Source: Desulfosporosinus metallidurans
Lineage (GTDB): Bacteria > Bacillota > Desulfitobacteriia > Desulfitobacteriales > Desulfitobacteriaceae
Direction: 5' to 3'
Assembly: GCF_001936615.1 (NCBI RefSeq)
Contig: NZ_MLBF01000005.1
Span: 62,001-126,000, forward strand
Length of the DNA stretch: 64,000 nt
The position numbers were made by a program, and so were the translations under genes. This document shows positions 53,252-61,425 of the stretch, piece by piece. Numbering within the stretch: the stretch's first letter is position 1; each line of letters begins with the position of its first letter. The notes under the pieces were generated by a model. That model was not told the origin of the DNA, did not search any database, and saw only the letters and a list, made by a program, of their open reading frames with translations.

Positions 53252-54274
53252 TTGGAGGTGAAAACTATCAAACTTTTATCAATTGTCGTACCGTCCTATA
53301 ATTCGCAGGACTATCTTCGCCACTGCCTGGATACTGTAGTGCTGGGCGGGCAAGAGGTAGAGGTTATTGTCGTGGATGATGGTTCCACAGACAGCACAGC
53401 GGAGATTGCCCGCGAATACTGCGGTCGCTTTCCCGGAATTGTCCGCCTTGAGCAGAAAGAAAACGGTGGCCATGGCTCGGCTGTCAACCGCGGACTGGAG
53501 GTAGCCACGGGTACTTATTTCAAGGTTGTCGACAGCGACGACTGGCTGGATACTTCGGACTACCTGTCGGTGCTTACGTTGCTGCGCAGCATTGGCTCCG
53601 TAGACCTGCTTATCACGAACTATGTTTATGAATATTCCTATAACGGTAAGCATAAAGTGATGCGATTCAGTAATGTTTTTCCACAAGGCAAGGTTATTTC
53701 ATGGGACAGTATGCATCGTTTTCGCTTCGACCAGCTCATGCTCATGCACTCCATGTTTTGCCGGACGGATTTGCTGCGAGAGTGCGGCCTCAAACTGCCG
53801 GAACACACATTTTATGTGGACAACCTTGTGGCCTATCTACCTCTGCCTTATGTGAAAAGCTTAGTTTATCTGGACTGTTCTCCGTATCACTATCTCATTG
53901 GCCGGGGTGGTCAATCCGTCAACACGCAGGTCATGATCAAACAGATTGACCAGCAGCTTAAGGTGACGCGCATGATGATTGAGGCGTACGATCTCTTTAA
54001 GGACATTGAATGTGAGAAGCTTAGACGCTACATGATTTTCTATCTTTCAATGATGGTAGCCATCACCGTTACTCATATCTATATCGCAGAGGACGAAAGG
54101 CTTAGCTGCAAGGCAGACGAGCTTTGGGACTTTATAAGGCAAAGGGATGAAAAGCTGTATGCTGTACTGCAGCGGAGCTTTCTCAATTCCTGCATAATGT
54201 TCGGGCAGAAAATCAGCCCACGCCTTATAGCGCGAGGCCTTAATCTTATCAAACACATCTATAAGTTCAGTTAA
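53252..54274 (+). CDS. Family 2 glycosyltransferase
   Basis: GT2 enzyme of up to 340 residues: KLLSIVVPSYNSQDYLRHCL, DGSTDSTAEIA, VVDSDDWLDTSD, and a helical C-terminal half like that of the 51211-52230 product. The start is unclear. TTG at 53252 has no ribosome site, whereas GGAGGTGA at 53254 would serve GTG 53258 (too close) or an ATC at 53267 that aligns with the usual start of the family. Last gene of the glycan locus before a strong terminator. Confidence 0.87.
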   Translation: MEVKTIKLLSIVVPSYNSQDYLRHCLDTVVLGGQEVEVIVVDDGSTDSTAEIAREYCGRFPGIVRLEQKENGGHGSAVNRGLEVATGTYFKVVDSDDWLDTSDYLSVLTLLRSIGSVDLLITNYVYEYSYNGKHKVMRFSNVFPQGKVISWDSMHRFRFDQLMLMHSMFCRTDLLRECGLKLPEHTFYVDNLVAYLPLPYVKSLVYLDCSPYHYLIGRGGQSVNTQVMIKQIDQQLKVTRMMIEAYDLFKDIECEKLRRYMIFYLSMMVAITVTHIYIAEDERLSCKADELWDFIRQRDEKLYAVLQRSFLNSCIMFGQKISPRLIARGLNLIKHIYKFS

Positions 54275-54402
54275 AATAAGCTTGCCAAGTAGTATGACCT
54301 TTTTTCATAGCATGATTGCGTGTACCGTCGGGTTCACGAGTCCTAGTTTTAATCCCTCATGTCCAATTATTAAGGGTCCACTTCGTCAGACAACGCATAG
54401 CC

Positions 54403-54463
54403 AAAAGGACAGAGCTGCTCATAATTCATTCAGAATTATGAGCAGCTCTGTCCTTTTTGATCG
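54403..54463 (+). terminator. Strong terminator, 25-bp perfect stem
   Basis: 54403-54427 and 54433-54457 are exact reverse complements around a 5-base loop, followed by a T run. It lies 129 bases after the last glycosyltransferase. Confidence 0.85.
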
Positions 54464-54510
54464 TCCTGTCGTTGATGCTGTCGTATTATACACCTTGAGA
54501 TTGAGCATGA

Positions 54511-54646
54511 TCAACTGGACTCCTCTGCCTGCGGCGAAACCATTTCTCATTATAGCAAATGAGGACTTTTTACATCATGCCTCACGGAACTTCGTGTTCA
54601 GTCCTCCCACGCATAGCGTGGGGCTTAATATCTTACTCAACTGGAC
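54511..54646. repeat. Short palindrome-rich segment bounded by a 10-bp direct repeat
   Basis: TCAACTGGAC occurs at 54511-54520 and 54637-54646. Between them are three small hairpins (CTCAT/ATGAG, CACG/CGTG, and CCCACGC/GCGTGGG at 54606-54622). It could be a small non-autonomous element or transposon end; no transposase is present. Confidence 0.35.
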
Positions 54647-54650
54647 ATGC

Positions 54651-55013
54651 CTATTTTTCCATTGGCATGTTTGGATCTGCTGCCCACTCATAAATAGATG
54701 CCTCGTAGTTTCTAACTTTATCAAAGCCAACGGCTCTGAGGACCGTGCTAAGGTAGCCCGATCTCATACCCATAGTTCAGTAAACTACAAAATCGTCTTC
54801 AGGTGTTACCCCCAAATCCACCATAATCTTTATGATTTCTTCAGGTGATTTTGGAGTTCCATTTTCATTGAGCACGGATGACCATACTAGGTTCTTTGCC
54901 CCCTGAATATGTCCTCCTCTTGCTTCTCCTGCATCTCGGCTTCCTTTATATTCCCTTTCTATCCTAGCATCTATGATGACCGTTTTGCCAAGGTTTGCAT
55001 AGATAAAAATATG
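54651..55013 (-). pseudogene. Rhodanese-domain fragment with TGA at the catalytic Cys codon
   Basis: The minus strand encodes an otherwise intact C-terminal rhodanese domain: NLGKTVIIDARIEREYKG, GEARGGHIQGAKNLVWSSVL, VTPEDDFVVY, then TGA (54777-54779), then TMGMRSGYLSTVLRAVGFDK and YEWAADPNMPMEK with a normal TAG stop. The active-site motif in thiosulfate sulfurtransferases is CTxGxRSG, so the TGA stands exactly where the nucleophilic Cys should be. The 5' side is cut off by a TAA at 55014-55016 with no start codon, so most likely this is a truncated pseudogene; selenocysteine is the alternative. I see no convincing SECIS hairpin directly after the TGA. Confidence 0.75.
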
Positions 55014-55116
55014 TTATTCTCCGTATATTATAATATTCCTTCATATAAAGTATTCCATTTTGGAATACTATCAGCTATAAAGCCCCCTGTCTACAATTAG
55101 TTCTAGGATCATATGA

Positions 55117-55163
55117 AAAAGTGTGTTATATTTTCTGAGTTTAAGAAAATATAACACACTTTT
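55117..55163 (-). terminator. Terminator of the MFS gene, 20-bp perfect stem
   Basis: 55117-55136 pairs exactly with 55144-55163 around a 7-base loop; on the minus strand it ends in a T run, 39 bases after the MFS stop. Confidence 0.85.
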
Positions 55164-55201
55164 AGGCATCTAACTTGTACTATCACTATGTTCCGTCTTT
55201 A

Positions 55202-56401
55202 TTACAGATTTCCGATCTCTTCCAAGGATTCATTGGGTTCCACAACATGATCCCTTATCATGACAAAGCTCAAGAGCAACGTGACGATGAGAGCAATACC
55301 ATTAATCAGGAAAAGGTTACTAAGCCCAACGGCTGCAATCACTCTTCCGCCAATTGCCGTACCGATACCGCCTCCACCCATGAAAAAGAATGCTACCAGG
55401 GACATGGCGGCTCCTCTAGCCTTCTGGGCAAACTCTGTAGCTCTTGTAAGCAGCGTAGAATGAGTAAAGATGAAACCAAGTCCTAACAGGGCAATCCCTA
55501 GGATCAGCATCCCCAATACATCCCCATACAGATAGATAATGATATCCCCAACAGCGGCTGACACAAGTCCCAAGCTCAATACTTTGCGCGCACCCATTTT
55601 AGCCGCTAACTTACCACTCATTCTTCCGCCAATAACTGACATGATTCCGAAGGCCGTCATAATTAAACCAATATACAAATAGTTGAATCCATAGGTTTGG
55701 GCAATGTAAGCTCCTGCGTAAGAAAAGCTTCCGATGATGAATATACCCTCCAGTAAAACGATGATATACGTAAACAGACTCCTGCTCGTTCCCAACAGCT
55801 TAGCATACGGCGCAAATAGTTTGCTGTCAGGATGCTTTTCCGAGGGGAGAAGCTTGTAATTTTTTAGGATCAGTAAGGTTGGAATTATGGCAAGTATCGC
55901 ATAGACACCAAAAACTCCTCTCCAATTAAGGAAGTAAGCAATTGTCCCTCCTATGGCCATACTGAGTCCTTGCCCCAGAAACGATATACCCATAAACGTT
56001 CCTATCGCACCCTGTCTTTCCTGGACCGGGAACATATCTCCGATTAAGGCTAAGGATATTGGCATAACCGATGCGGCAAACACTCCCGTGAGCGCTCTGA
56101 ATATTGCCAAGCTGGTTAGGCTCGAACCTAACGCACAAAGCCCAGTCGCTATCGTAAACATGATCATCGCAAACGTTATGACTTGCTTTTTCCCATATCG
56201 ATCTGCCAAGGGCCCAAAGATGATTTGAAAAATTCCAAAGGGAATCATATAGGCCGAGATTAAGAGCCCTGCTCTTGAAATATCAATCGTCAAATTCTGA
56301 GCAATGGCCGGTAGTATGGGAGACACCACCCAGTTGTCTGCCATAACGATAAAACCCGCTAAACCGAGCAACATAATAATCCTATTTCCATCCTTGTTCA
56401 T
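55202..56401 (-). CDS. MFS transporter
   Basis: Major facilitator protein of 399 residues with twelve predicted segments, the loop 2-3 signature FGPLADRYGKKQVITFAM and a partial repeat in loop 8-9 (SGKLAAKMGARKVLSLG). The drug/metabolite exporter branch is likely, but the substrate is unknown. It lies alone between the rhodanese fragment and the ferredoxin/DGC cluster on the same strand; the 375-base upstream gap contains an AT-rich stretch with TATAATATAATAATATT that may hold promoter and operator. Confidence 0.9.
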   Translation of the reverse strand: MNKDGNRIIMLLGLAGFIVMADNWVVSPILPAIAQNLTIDISRAGLLISAYMIPFGIFQIIFGPLADRYGKKQVITFAMIMFTIATGLCALGSSLTSLAIFRALTGVFAASVMPISLALIGDMFPVQERQGAIGTFMGISFLGQGLSMAIGGTIAYFLNWRGVFGVYAILAIIPTLLILKNYKLLPSEKHPDSKLFAPYAKLLGTSRSLFTYIIVLLEGIFIIGSFSYAGAYIAQTYGFNYLYIGLIMTAFGIMSVIGGRMSGKLAAKMGARKVLSLGLVSAAVGDIIIYLYGDVLGMLILGIALLGLGFIFTHSTLLTRATEFAQKARGAAMSLVAFFFMGGGGIGTAIGGRVIAAVGLSNLFLINGIALIVTLLLSFVMIRDHVVEPNESLEEIGNL

Positions 56402-56776
56402 ATAACCGCCACCCTTCGATCCTTAGAATATTCTCGTTCGTTCATACGTTTGATCATTCGTTTTTGCTTTGAGATAATTGGTGATATTGCAAATCTTGAC
56501 ATCATTCTTGGCATCCTCCACATACACCCCTTTTTTACTAAATAATATTTTTATAATATAATAATATTAGTATACTACAATTTTTAAATTCTACAAGAGC
56601 TATTTTCAAAAGAACAAGACCCATATTTACAGAGATCCAAAAACGAATGATCCTATTGACTAGTTCTGCGACTCCTTGTTTTAACAACTAATCCATGCCC
56701 TAGCTGTCTGCTTTCAAAACGTATAGAAAAGAGACGCGCCACCTTAGACACGTCTCCCAAAGGAAGTATTTGATTA

Positions 56777-57010
56777 TTAACAACCGCAACTACACGTTGT
56801 TTTAGGCCCACCTGTATCGCCATAATATTGAATTGCTTCTGCCGGACACAACGCCTGACAACCTGTACAGCGATCAATACATCCATCGGGATAAATGACC
56901 ATCGGTTTTGCACTCTCTTTGTCGTAAACACCATGCGAACATTTATTGATACAGGCCCCACATTCAATACAATTCTCATAATTAATAATTGGATACCAAT
57001 TCGTCGTCAT
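56777..57010 (-). CDS. Small 4Fe-4S ferredoxin with Cys-rich tail
   Basis: Protein of 77 residues with two ferredoxin-type cysteine groups: CIECGACINKCSHGVY and CIDRCTGCQALCPAEAI, for two [4Fe-4S] clusters, followed by an extra tail TTCSCGC. It begins TTNWYPIINYENC, a pattern shared with the ferredoxin at 58797-59090. Last gene of the DGC cluster, 39 bases after the preceding DGC gene, with AGGGGAGAG before its ATG. Likely electron carrier for this cluster. Confidence 0.9.
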   Translation of the reverse strand: MTTNWYPIINYENCIECGACINKCSHGVYDKESAKPMVIYPDGCIDRCTGCQALCPAEAIQYYGDTGGPKTTCSCGC

Positions 57011-57049
57011 TCTGATCTCTCCCCTATAAATTTATTCTTATTTCTGCCC

Positions 57050-57535
57050 TCAGCAACCGCAGCCACAACCTCCAGAGGACCCAGTTCCTACCATGGCAAG
57101 ACCTTTAGCCACCTGATCTCTTTGAGCAGCCCTCAATACCTCGTCAAACTTGGTCGTTATCTCGCTGGCAAGTTTTTCCACCATGGCTTTGTGTTCATCC
57201 GTCAGGTTTCTGGTGGACAAGGCTCCTGCTTCGGCAACTTCTTTTCCTATAAAATCCGTAACATCGATTGCGGCACTCACTTTACCACTATATTTCTCAG
57301 TAGCTCTTTTAGCACAAGCTTTAGAACAGCCATCCACAGAAATGGTCGGGAACTTTTCGGCAAATCCTCGTTCTTCCACTCCACCTGCTAGAAAAAGCGG
57401 CAAACATATCGTCACAGTTGCATCCGGACGAACTTCGTCCAGCATTTTTCGAGTTGCCAATCTAGAGATCGTCCCTCCCAGACAGTCCTCGCCACTACAG
57501 GATACAACTCCGATTTTCACCATATTTATGGACAT
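57050..57535 (-). CDS. DGC-domain protein with C-terminal CGCGC tail
   Basis: Protein of 161 residues. Cys13 and Cys18 in VVSCSGEDCLGG and Asp68-Gly-Cys70 with Cys74 in VDGCSKACAKRA form the putative metal site. A helical region and a tail GGCGCGC follow. The CGCGC end resembles metal- or sulfur-binding tails of accessory proteins. AAGGAGGGC precedes the ATG two bases after the upstream DGC gene stop. Function of the family is unproven. Confidence 0.85.
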   Translation of the reverse strand: MSINMVKIGVVSCSGEDCLGGTISRLATRKMLDEVRPDATVTICLPLFLAGGVEERGFAEKFPTISVDGCSKACAKRATEKYSGKVSAAIDVTDFIGKEVAEAGALSTRNLTDEHKAMVEKLASEITTKFDEVLRAAQRDQVAKGLAMVGTGSSGGCGCGC

Positions 57536-57537
57536 TT

Positions 57538-57948
57538 TTAGCCCTCCTTCCTTAATAATTTAACCTTTTCGGCGATTTCGCTCGCTATTTCATCTGCAAT
57601 TAGCCAGCCTTCTTCCGTGAGTTCCGTGGCTGTTCCTGGCTTGGCTCCTTTGTGTTTCCGAAAGGAATCGATGACCCTCACCTTTTCTGTTACAATGCCA
57701 CCGGCCAGCTCCGCATTTTTAGCCGCACACATAGCAGGGCATCCATCAAGGGTAATACACTTTTGTCCTTCAATTAATTCCTTGGCCTCTTGATCCCCTG
57801 TCACGATATAGGCGAGACAGACCGTACTAGCTTCCTGCGGACACAGCTCTTGGATAACCTTTAACGCGCTTTCCCTTGCCACAAGGCCGTAGACCTTGCC
57901 CATCCCACTGCAGGGAATTACTTTGATCCTCTCAGACATGGAACTCAT
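57538..57948 (-). CDS. DGC-domain putative zinc-binding protein
   Basis: Protein of 136 residues with Cys13 in VIPCSGMGKVYG and Asp68-Gly-Cys70 plus Cys74 in LDGCPAMCAAKNA, so one four-Cys-type site with Cys44 and Cys64 nearby. Overlaps the end of the upstream DGC/H-protein gene by 17 bases. ATG 57948 or the ATG three codons later could be used. Single-domain version of the N-terminal part of its upstream neighbour. Confidence 0.85.
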   Translation of the reverse strand: MSSMSERIKVIPCSGMGKVYGLVARESALKVIQELCPQEASTVCLAYIVTGDQEAKELIEGQKCITLDGCPAMCAAKNAELAGGIVTEKVRVIDSFRKHKGAKPGTATELTEEGWLIADEIASEIAEKVKLLRKEG

Positions 57949-58804
57949 CTACCTTTCTTTTTAAAATTGTGAAATATCCCTCAAAATCAAGCAAAAATTC
58001 TTTATCGCTTTCCAAATCGGATAGCTCCACTTCAGCGATCCAGCCTTTTTCATACGGATTCTGATTAATAAGTTCAGGGGCAACGGAAAGTTCTTCATTG
58101 ACAGCGGTAATCTTACCTGACACAGGAGATACCACTTCGAAGACTGCTTTCCCCGATTCAATCTCGCCTAGCTCACCAAACTGCTCCACTTCGTTGCCGA
58201 CGGCGGGTGGGGTAAAAAACATGATATCCGATAAGCTTTGCTGGACATAATCCGTCACGCCTATGCGAGCTTTGTTGCCCGATATATACACCCAACTATC
58301 GTTTTCATTGAATAACAGGCCTTCTTTGGGCACTCGGAAAATGAATTTGTCCTTTTTGTAAACTTCATAATCATACGTTTCAGGGTAGACTGTTTCGTTT
58401 TCTGCTGCCGTTTTACTTTCTGTAGCCTTTTCCGCTTCCTTCTCCAGAAGTAATTCATCGGCAACCATCTCAGCCAGTTTCACTTCATTTTCTCCGAGCC
58501 TTAAGGAGTCTCCCAGCTCAAACCCCCTAGTTTTTGCTTCTTCTGTTACCGTTATTTTGGCGGTAACTTTTAAGCCCTTTTCCGAAGCAAGCTTGCTAGC
58601 GCACCGCGTTTGGCAGCCATCAATCACAAGGAGCGGCTTTTCTTGGGCCAGTTTAGTATATCTGGCATCTGCCACTCGATATAATACAGGGCAAATTATG
58701 TCACTGTCTGATTTTTCGATAAGGTTTACTGCGATTTCCCGGGCGATACAACCTGCGCCTTTGTCCAGCCCATTACAAGGTAAGATAGCAAAGCTATTAC
58801 TCAT
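57932..58804 (-). CDS. DGC domain fused to a glycine-cleavage H-protein-like lipoyl domain
   Basis: Protein of 290 residues in two parts. Residues 1-120 are a DGC domain (Cys10, Cys19; Asp62-Gly-Cys64 and Cys68 in IDGCQTRCASK). A charged linker (120-140) leads to a GcvH-like domain (about 143-288): ARIGVTDYVQQSLSDIMFF, GEIESGKAVFEV with the likely lipoylated Lys219, SPVSGKITAVNEEL and LINQNPYEKGWIAEVEL. No glycine cleavage genes are nearby, so the arm may carry sulfur or electrons instead, as GcvH-like LbpA does in the sHdr sulfur pathway. Overlaps the ferredoxin gene by 8 bases and the next DGC gene by 17. Confidence 0.88.
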   Translation of the reverse strand: MSNSFAILPCNGLDKGAGCIAREIAVNLIEKSDSDIICPVLYRVADARYTKLAQEKPLLVIDGCQTRCASKLASEKGLKVTAKITVTEEAKTRGFELGDSLRLGENEVKLAEMVADELLLEKEAEKATESKTAAENETVYPETYDYEVYKKDKFIFRVPKEGLLFNENDSWVYISGNKARIGVTDYVQQSLSDIMFFTPPAVGNEVEQFGELGEIESGKAVFEVVSPVSGKITAVNEELSVAPELINQNPYEKGWIAEVELSDLESDKEFLLDFEGYFTILKRKVDEFHV

Positions 58805-59090
58805 TGCCTGCCATCCCCTTTCGGGTTACCTTGATCTTCTTGGTTGTCTCTCCCTTATCCGGGAAGGTTATGGCATCCACGCCACAGGTTTTGCCGCACG
58901 CTCGGCAGAAGACGACGCAGTTATCTGGATTTTTTACAATTAGCTTTTTCTCCTCAGTCTCCCGAACTTCATACACTTGGTGTGGGCAAAATTTGACACA
59001 CTCCATGCAGTAGTTGCATTTGTCATAGTCAATAATCGGGCTCCAGTCGATGGTATTTCTCGGGACCCCCATAAACGTTTCTTCACTCAT
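58797..59090 (-). CDS. 2[4Fe-4S] ferredoxin-like protein
   Basis: Protein of 97 residues with CNYCMECVKFCPHQVY and CVVFCRACGKTCGVDAI cluster motifs, preceded by NTIDWSPIIDYDKC and followed by a basic tail (KKIKVTRKG). Two bases after the HdrA-N-like gene and overlapping the DGC/H-protein gene, so all are one transcript. Probably shuttles electrons to or from the lipoyl/DGC proteins. Confidence 0.9.
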   Translation of the reverse strand: MSEETFMGVPRNTIDWSPIIDYDKCNYCMECVKFCPHQVYEVRETEEKKLIVKNPDNCVVFCRACGKTCGVDAITFPDKGETTKKIKVTRKGMAGNE

Positions 59091-59092
59091 GC

Positions 59093-59467
59093 TTATCCCT
59101 CCGCTTCGATTTGTTCTACCAAATCCTCCACCTTTTTGAACGCCGCTTCATTGGTCATATCTCGAATATCGAGCATATAGGCATCCTTTTCAATGTCCAG
59201 CCCGGCATCTTTAAAGGCCTGTTTGAACATCTTCCTCTGCATATTCGGGGCACAGGCGCCAATGATAACCTTTCTGTGGGCTTTCAAATAATCTGCCAGA
59301 AACCGGTCTCCATCTTCTTCACATAACTGCGGGTGAATAAATCCGTATTCCACCGGCAGCTCGACTCTGACCTGATTGATGAAATCCCAGATATCCATAC
59401 TTTGAAAACCTGGGCATTTCCCCGTACAGACGCACATAATAAACCCTGGTAACTGCTTTTCCGACAT
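59093..59467 (-). CDS. Stand-alone HdrA N-terminal-like protein
   Basis: Protein of 124 residues with an N-terminal Cys motif MCVCTGKCPGF (Cys12, Cys14, Cys18), Cys49 in HPQLCEEDG, and KVIIGACAPNMQRKMFKQAF. The latter matches the HdrA N-terminal domain pattern (VVAACSPRxHExxFRxxLxxAGL) followed by an IR-containing strand. HdrA proteins carry electrons in heterodisulfide reductase and sHdr systems; here the flavin and cluster domains are missing. First gene of the six-gene cluster, with GTTGGAGGAATC before the ATG. Confidence 0.78.
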   Translation of the reverse strand: MSEKQLPGFIMCVCTGKCPGFQSMDIWDFINQVRVELPVEYGFIHPQLCEEDGDRFLADYLKAHRKVIIGACAPNMQRKMFKQAFKDAGLDIEKDAYMLDIRDMTNEAAFKKVEDLVEQIEAEG

Positions 59468-59794
59468 TTTGATTCCTCCAACTTCATATTTAATAAGATT
59501 ACTTCTAAGGAACTCCTATTTGAGGTTCGAACACAATTGGATTAGCGCTTTATCACTCGTAATAACGCTCCGACATCCGCCAACTAGGTCATCCCCAAGG
59601 ACACCAATGCATAGGGATAGTTCCTTGCTGTTGATCGCCGAAACACCTCCTTGCTATTATATAATTATCATATACTAATATTATACTACCGTTCTATTTT
59701 CTTTGCACTATTATTTTTTCCAAAGTTGTCTCAATGACATTGAAATATGCCATATTAAAATTAAGCTAAAGCAAGCTGTTCATGAAATGGAAAA

Positions 59795-59836
59795 GCAAGA
59801 GAGGCAACTTACTTTCTGTACAAATGCCTCCCTTGC
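59795..59836 (-). terminator. Terminator of the ArsR gene at 59855
   Basis: GCAAGGGAGGCA and TGCCTCTCTTGC (minus strand, 12-bp stem with one G-T) followed by TTTTCC. The rest of the 59468-59794 gap holds only the AT-rich promoter region of the DGC cluster. Confidence 0.8.
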
Positions 59837-59854
59837 CTCTTAAGCCTGATCGAA

Positions 59855-60184
59855 TCATTCCTTTGTCTCGATCTCTTGCATTAGCCGATGTTTATAGTTT
59901 AACGCATTGCTTATCAGCTCCTGACTTTTCTGCAATACTGCCAAAATCTCCAGGTGTTTAACTCGATACATAACTTGCAGCCCCTGTTTTCTCGACTCGA
60001 TAAGATTTTCCCGACGCAGCACCGCCAAATGCTGGGATACATTCGACTGCCCAAGCCCAAGCTCGGAAATTATTTCGCAGACACACCGTTCACCGGAACT
60101 CAAATACTCCAGAATTTGCACCCTCGACGGATGAGCAATTGCTTTGAAAAGATTACTCGTCTTGTTTAACATTACAATTTTCAT
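59855..60184 (-). CDS. ArsR-family regulator
   Basis: Winged-helix repressor of 109 residues with Cys34 and Cys36 in GERCVCEIISEL and recognition helix GQSNVSQHLAVLRRENL. GAAGGAG precedes the ATG at 60184. It follows the cysteine desulfurase gene by 27 bases and precedes the DGC cluster, so either may be a target. This cysteine placement in ArsR proteins serves arsenite, soft metals, or persulfide sensing (as in SqrR/BigR-like proteins, which use other positions). Confidence 0.9.
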   Translation of the reverse strand: MKIVMLNKTSNLFKAIAHPSRVQILEYLSSGERCVCEIISELGLGQSNVSQHLAVLRRENLIESRKQGLQVMYRVKHLEILAVLQKSQELISNALNYKHRLMQEIETKE

Positions 60185-60211
60185 CGTAAGCTCCTTCGAA
60201 ATTTCCTCTAT

Positions 60212-61363
60212 TCAAAGATTGATATTGTCCTCAGCTACCTCTCTCACCGCCTGCAGAGCCGTCTCAATCTCCTCCTCACTCGTGAAATGGGAAGGACTAA
60301 AGCGAACGACCCCCTGTTCCAAAGTTCCTAGCATCCTGTGGGCATGGGCAGCGCAGTGTAACCCAGCTCGGGCGATGACTCCAGCTTTCTCTTCTAATAT
60401 AAAGCTGGCTTCTACAGAATCGAGTTCCCCAATATTAAAGGCCACAATGGGAGACCGCCTCTCTACTAGCTCACTCCCGTAAAGCTTAACACCCGAGATC
60501 TCCCGTAAATCGTTCCATAATTTTCGGCAATGCGCCTGTTCTCGAACCCTTATTTTATCCACACCTTCCCGGAGTATGTAGCGCACTCCCGCTCCTAATC
60601 CGGCAATTCCTGCGCCGTTCAACGTGCCGCTTTCCAAGGCATCCGGCAGAAAGTCCGGTTGACGATCCTCCTCGGAAAGACTCCCCGTCCCACCGTAAAT
60701 CAACGGTTCCAAGCGGATCCCCGGCTTGACGATAAGCCCTCCCGTTCCCTGAGGACCCAAAAGGCCTTTATGTCCTGGAAAGGCTAGTAAATCCACGGCT
60801 AGGCGTCCTAAATCGATAGGGAAAACCCCCGCAGTTTGTGCGGCATCCAGCAGATAGTAAGCACCGTGTTCATGGGAAATTTGCCCTATTGCTTTCACTG
60901 GTAACAAGGTGCCTGTTACATTCGAGGCATGTAAGGTCACCACTAACTTAGTGTTAGGGCGAAAAGCCTTGTCATAAGCTTCTAAATCAAACTCTCCCCC
61001 GAGTATCCCCTGAACTTCGCTTACCTCCACCCCTCGCTGTTTCAAAGCCCAGAGCGGTCGGGCCACCGCGTTATGCTCAATCGACGACGTGATGACATGA
61101 TCTCCCGGCTGCAAAAGCCCAAATAACGCCTGATTCAAAGCATGGGTAGCATTCTGGGTAAAGATAACCCGGTTCGGATTATCTGTGCCAAATAAAACAC
61201 ACAAGTCTTCCCTTGCCTGGTGAATGAGTCTAGCCATTTGCATCGCTGCACCATGTCCCCCCCGGCCGGCATTTCCACCTTTGTGCATAAGAGCCTCTTC
61301 AATAGCATCCACAACTTGTTGTGGCTTTGGCCAAGTTGTTGCTGCATTATCTAAATAAATCAT
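60212..61363 (-). CDS. Cysteine desulfurase-family PLP enzyme (CsdA/SufS-like)
   Basis: Enzyme of 383 residues: opening MIYLDNAATTWPKP, cofactor His in SSIEHNA, Lys199 in FPGHKGLLGPQGTGG and the active-site Cys337 in AGLHCAAHAHRMLGT. The latter Cys-loop form (GxHC..H..LG) is that of the group linked to selenium/sulfur transfer proteins rather than IscS. AAAGGAAG precedes ATG 61363. Lies 62 bases downstream of a DUF3343 carrier-like gene and probably passes sulfur or selenium to it. Confidence 0.9.
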   Translation of the reverse strand: MIYLDNAATTWPKPQQVVDAIEEALMHKGGNAGRGGHGAAMQMARLIHQAREDLCVLFGTDNPNRVIFTQNATHALNQALFGLLQPGDHVITSSIEHNAVARPLWALKQRGVEVSEVQGILGGEFDLEAYDKAFRPNTKLVVTLHASNVTGTLLPVKAIGQISHEHGAYYLLDAAQTAGVFPIDLGRLAVDLLAFPGHKGLLGPQGTGGLIVKPGIRLEPLIYGGTGSLSEEDRQPDFLPDALESGTLNGAGIAGLGAGVRYILREGVDKIRVREQAHCRKLWNDLREISGVKLYGSELVERRSPIVAFNIGELDSVEASFILEEKAGVIARAGLHCAAHAHRMLGTLEQGVVRFSPSHFTSEEEIETALQAVREVAEDNINL

Positions 61364-61425
61364 CTCACGACTTCCTTTCATCGAGCCTAAGTGGAGTCAC
61401 AATCGATCATCGAATTTAGGTATGA

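Noticed and set aside
54720..54780. SECIS element after the in-frame TGA of the rhodanese fragment
   Set aside because: Only weak stems (for example GGCU/AGCC with a large bulge, or ACGG/CCGU about 33 bases away) were found, with no G-led apical loop at the usual distance; kept as an open question rather than a feature.
54282..54848. 188-codon plus-strand frame
   Set aside because: It spans a perfect 25-bp terminator hairpin and is the antisense of the rhodanese fragment.
56653..56979. 108-codon minus-strand frame overlapping the small ferredoxin
   Set aside because: It is an out-of-frame shadow of the ferredoxin gene, whose cluster-binding cysteines are clear.
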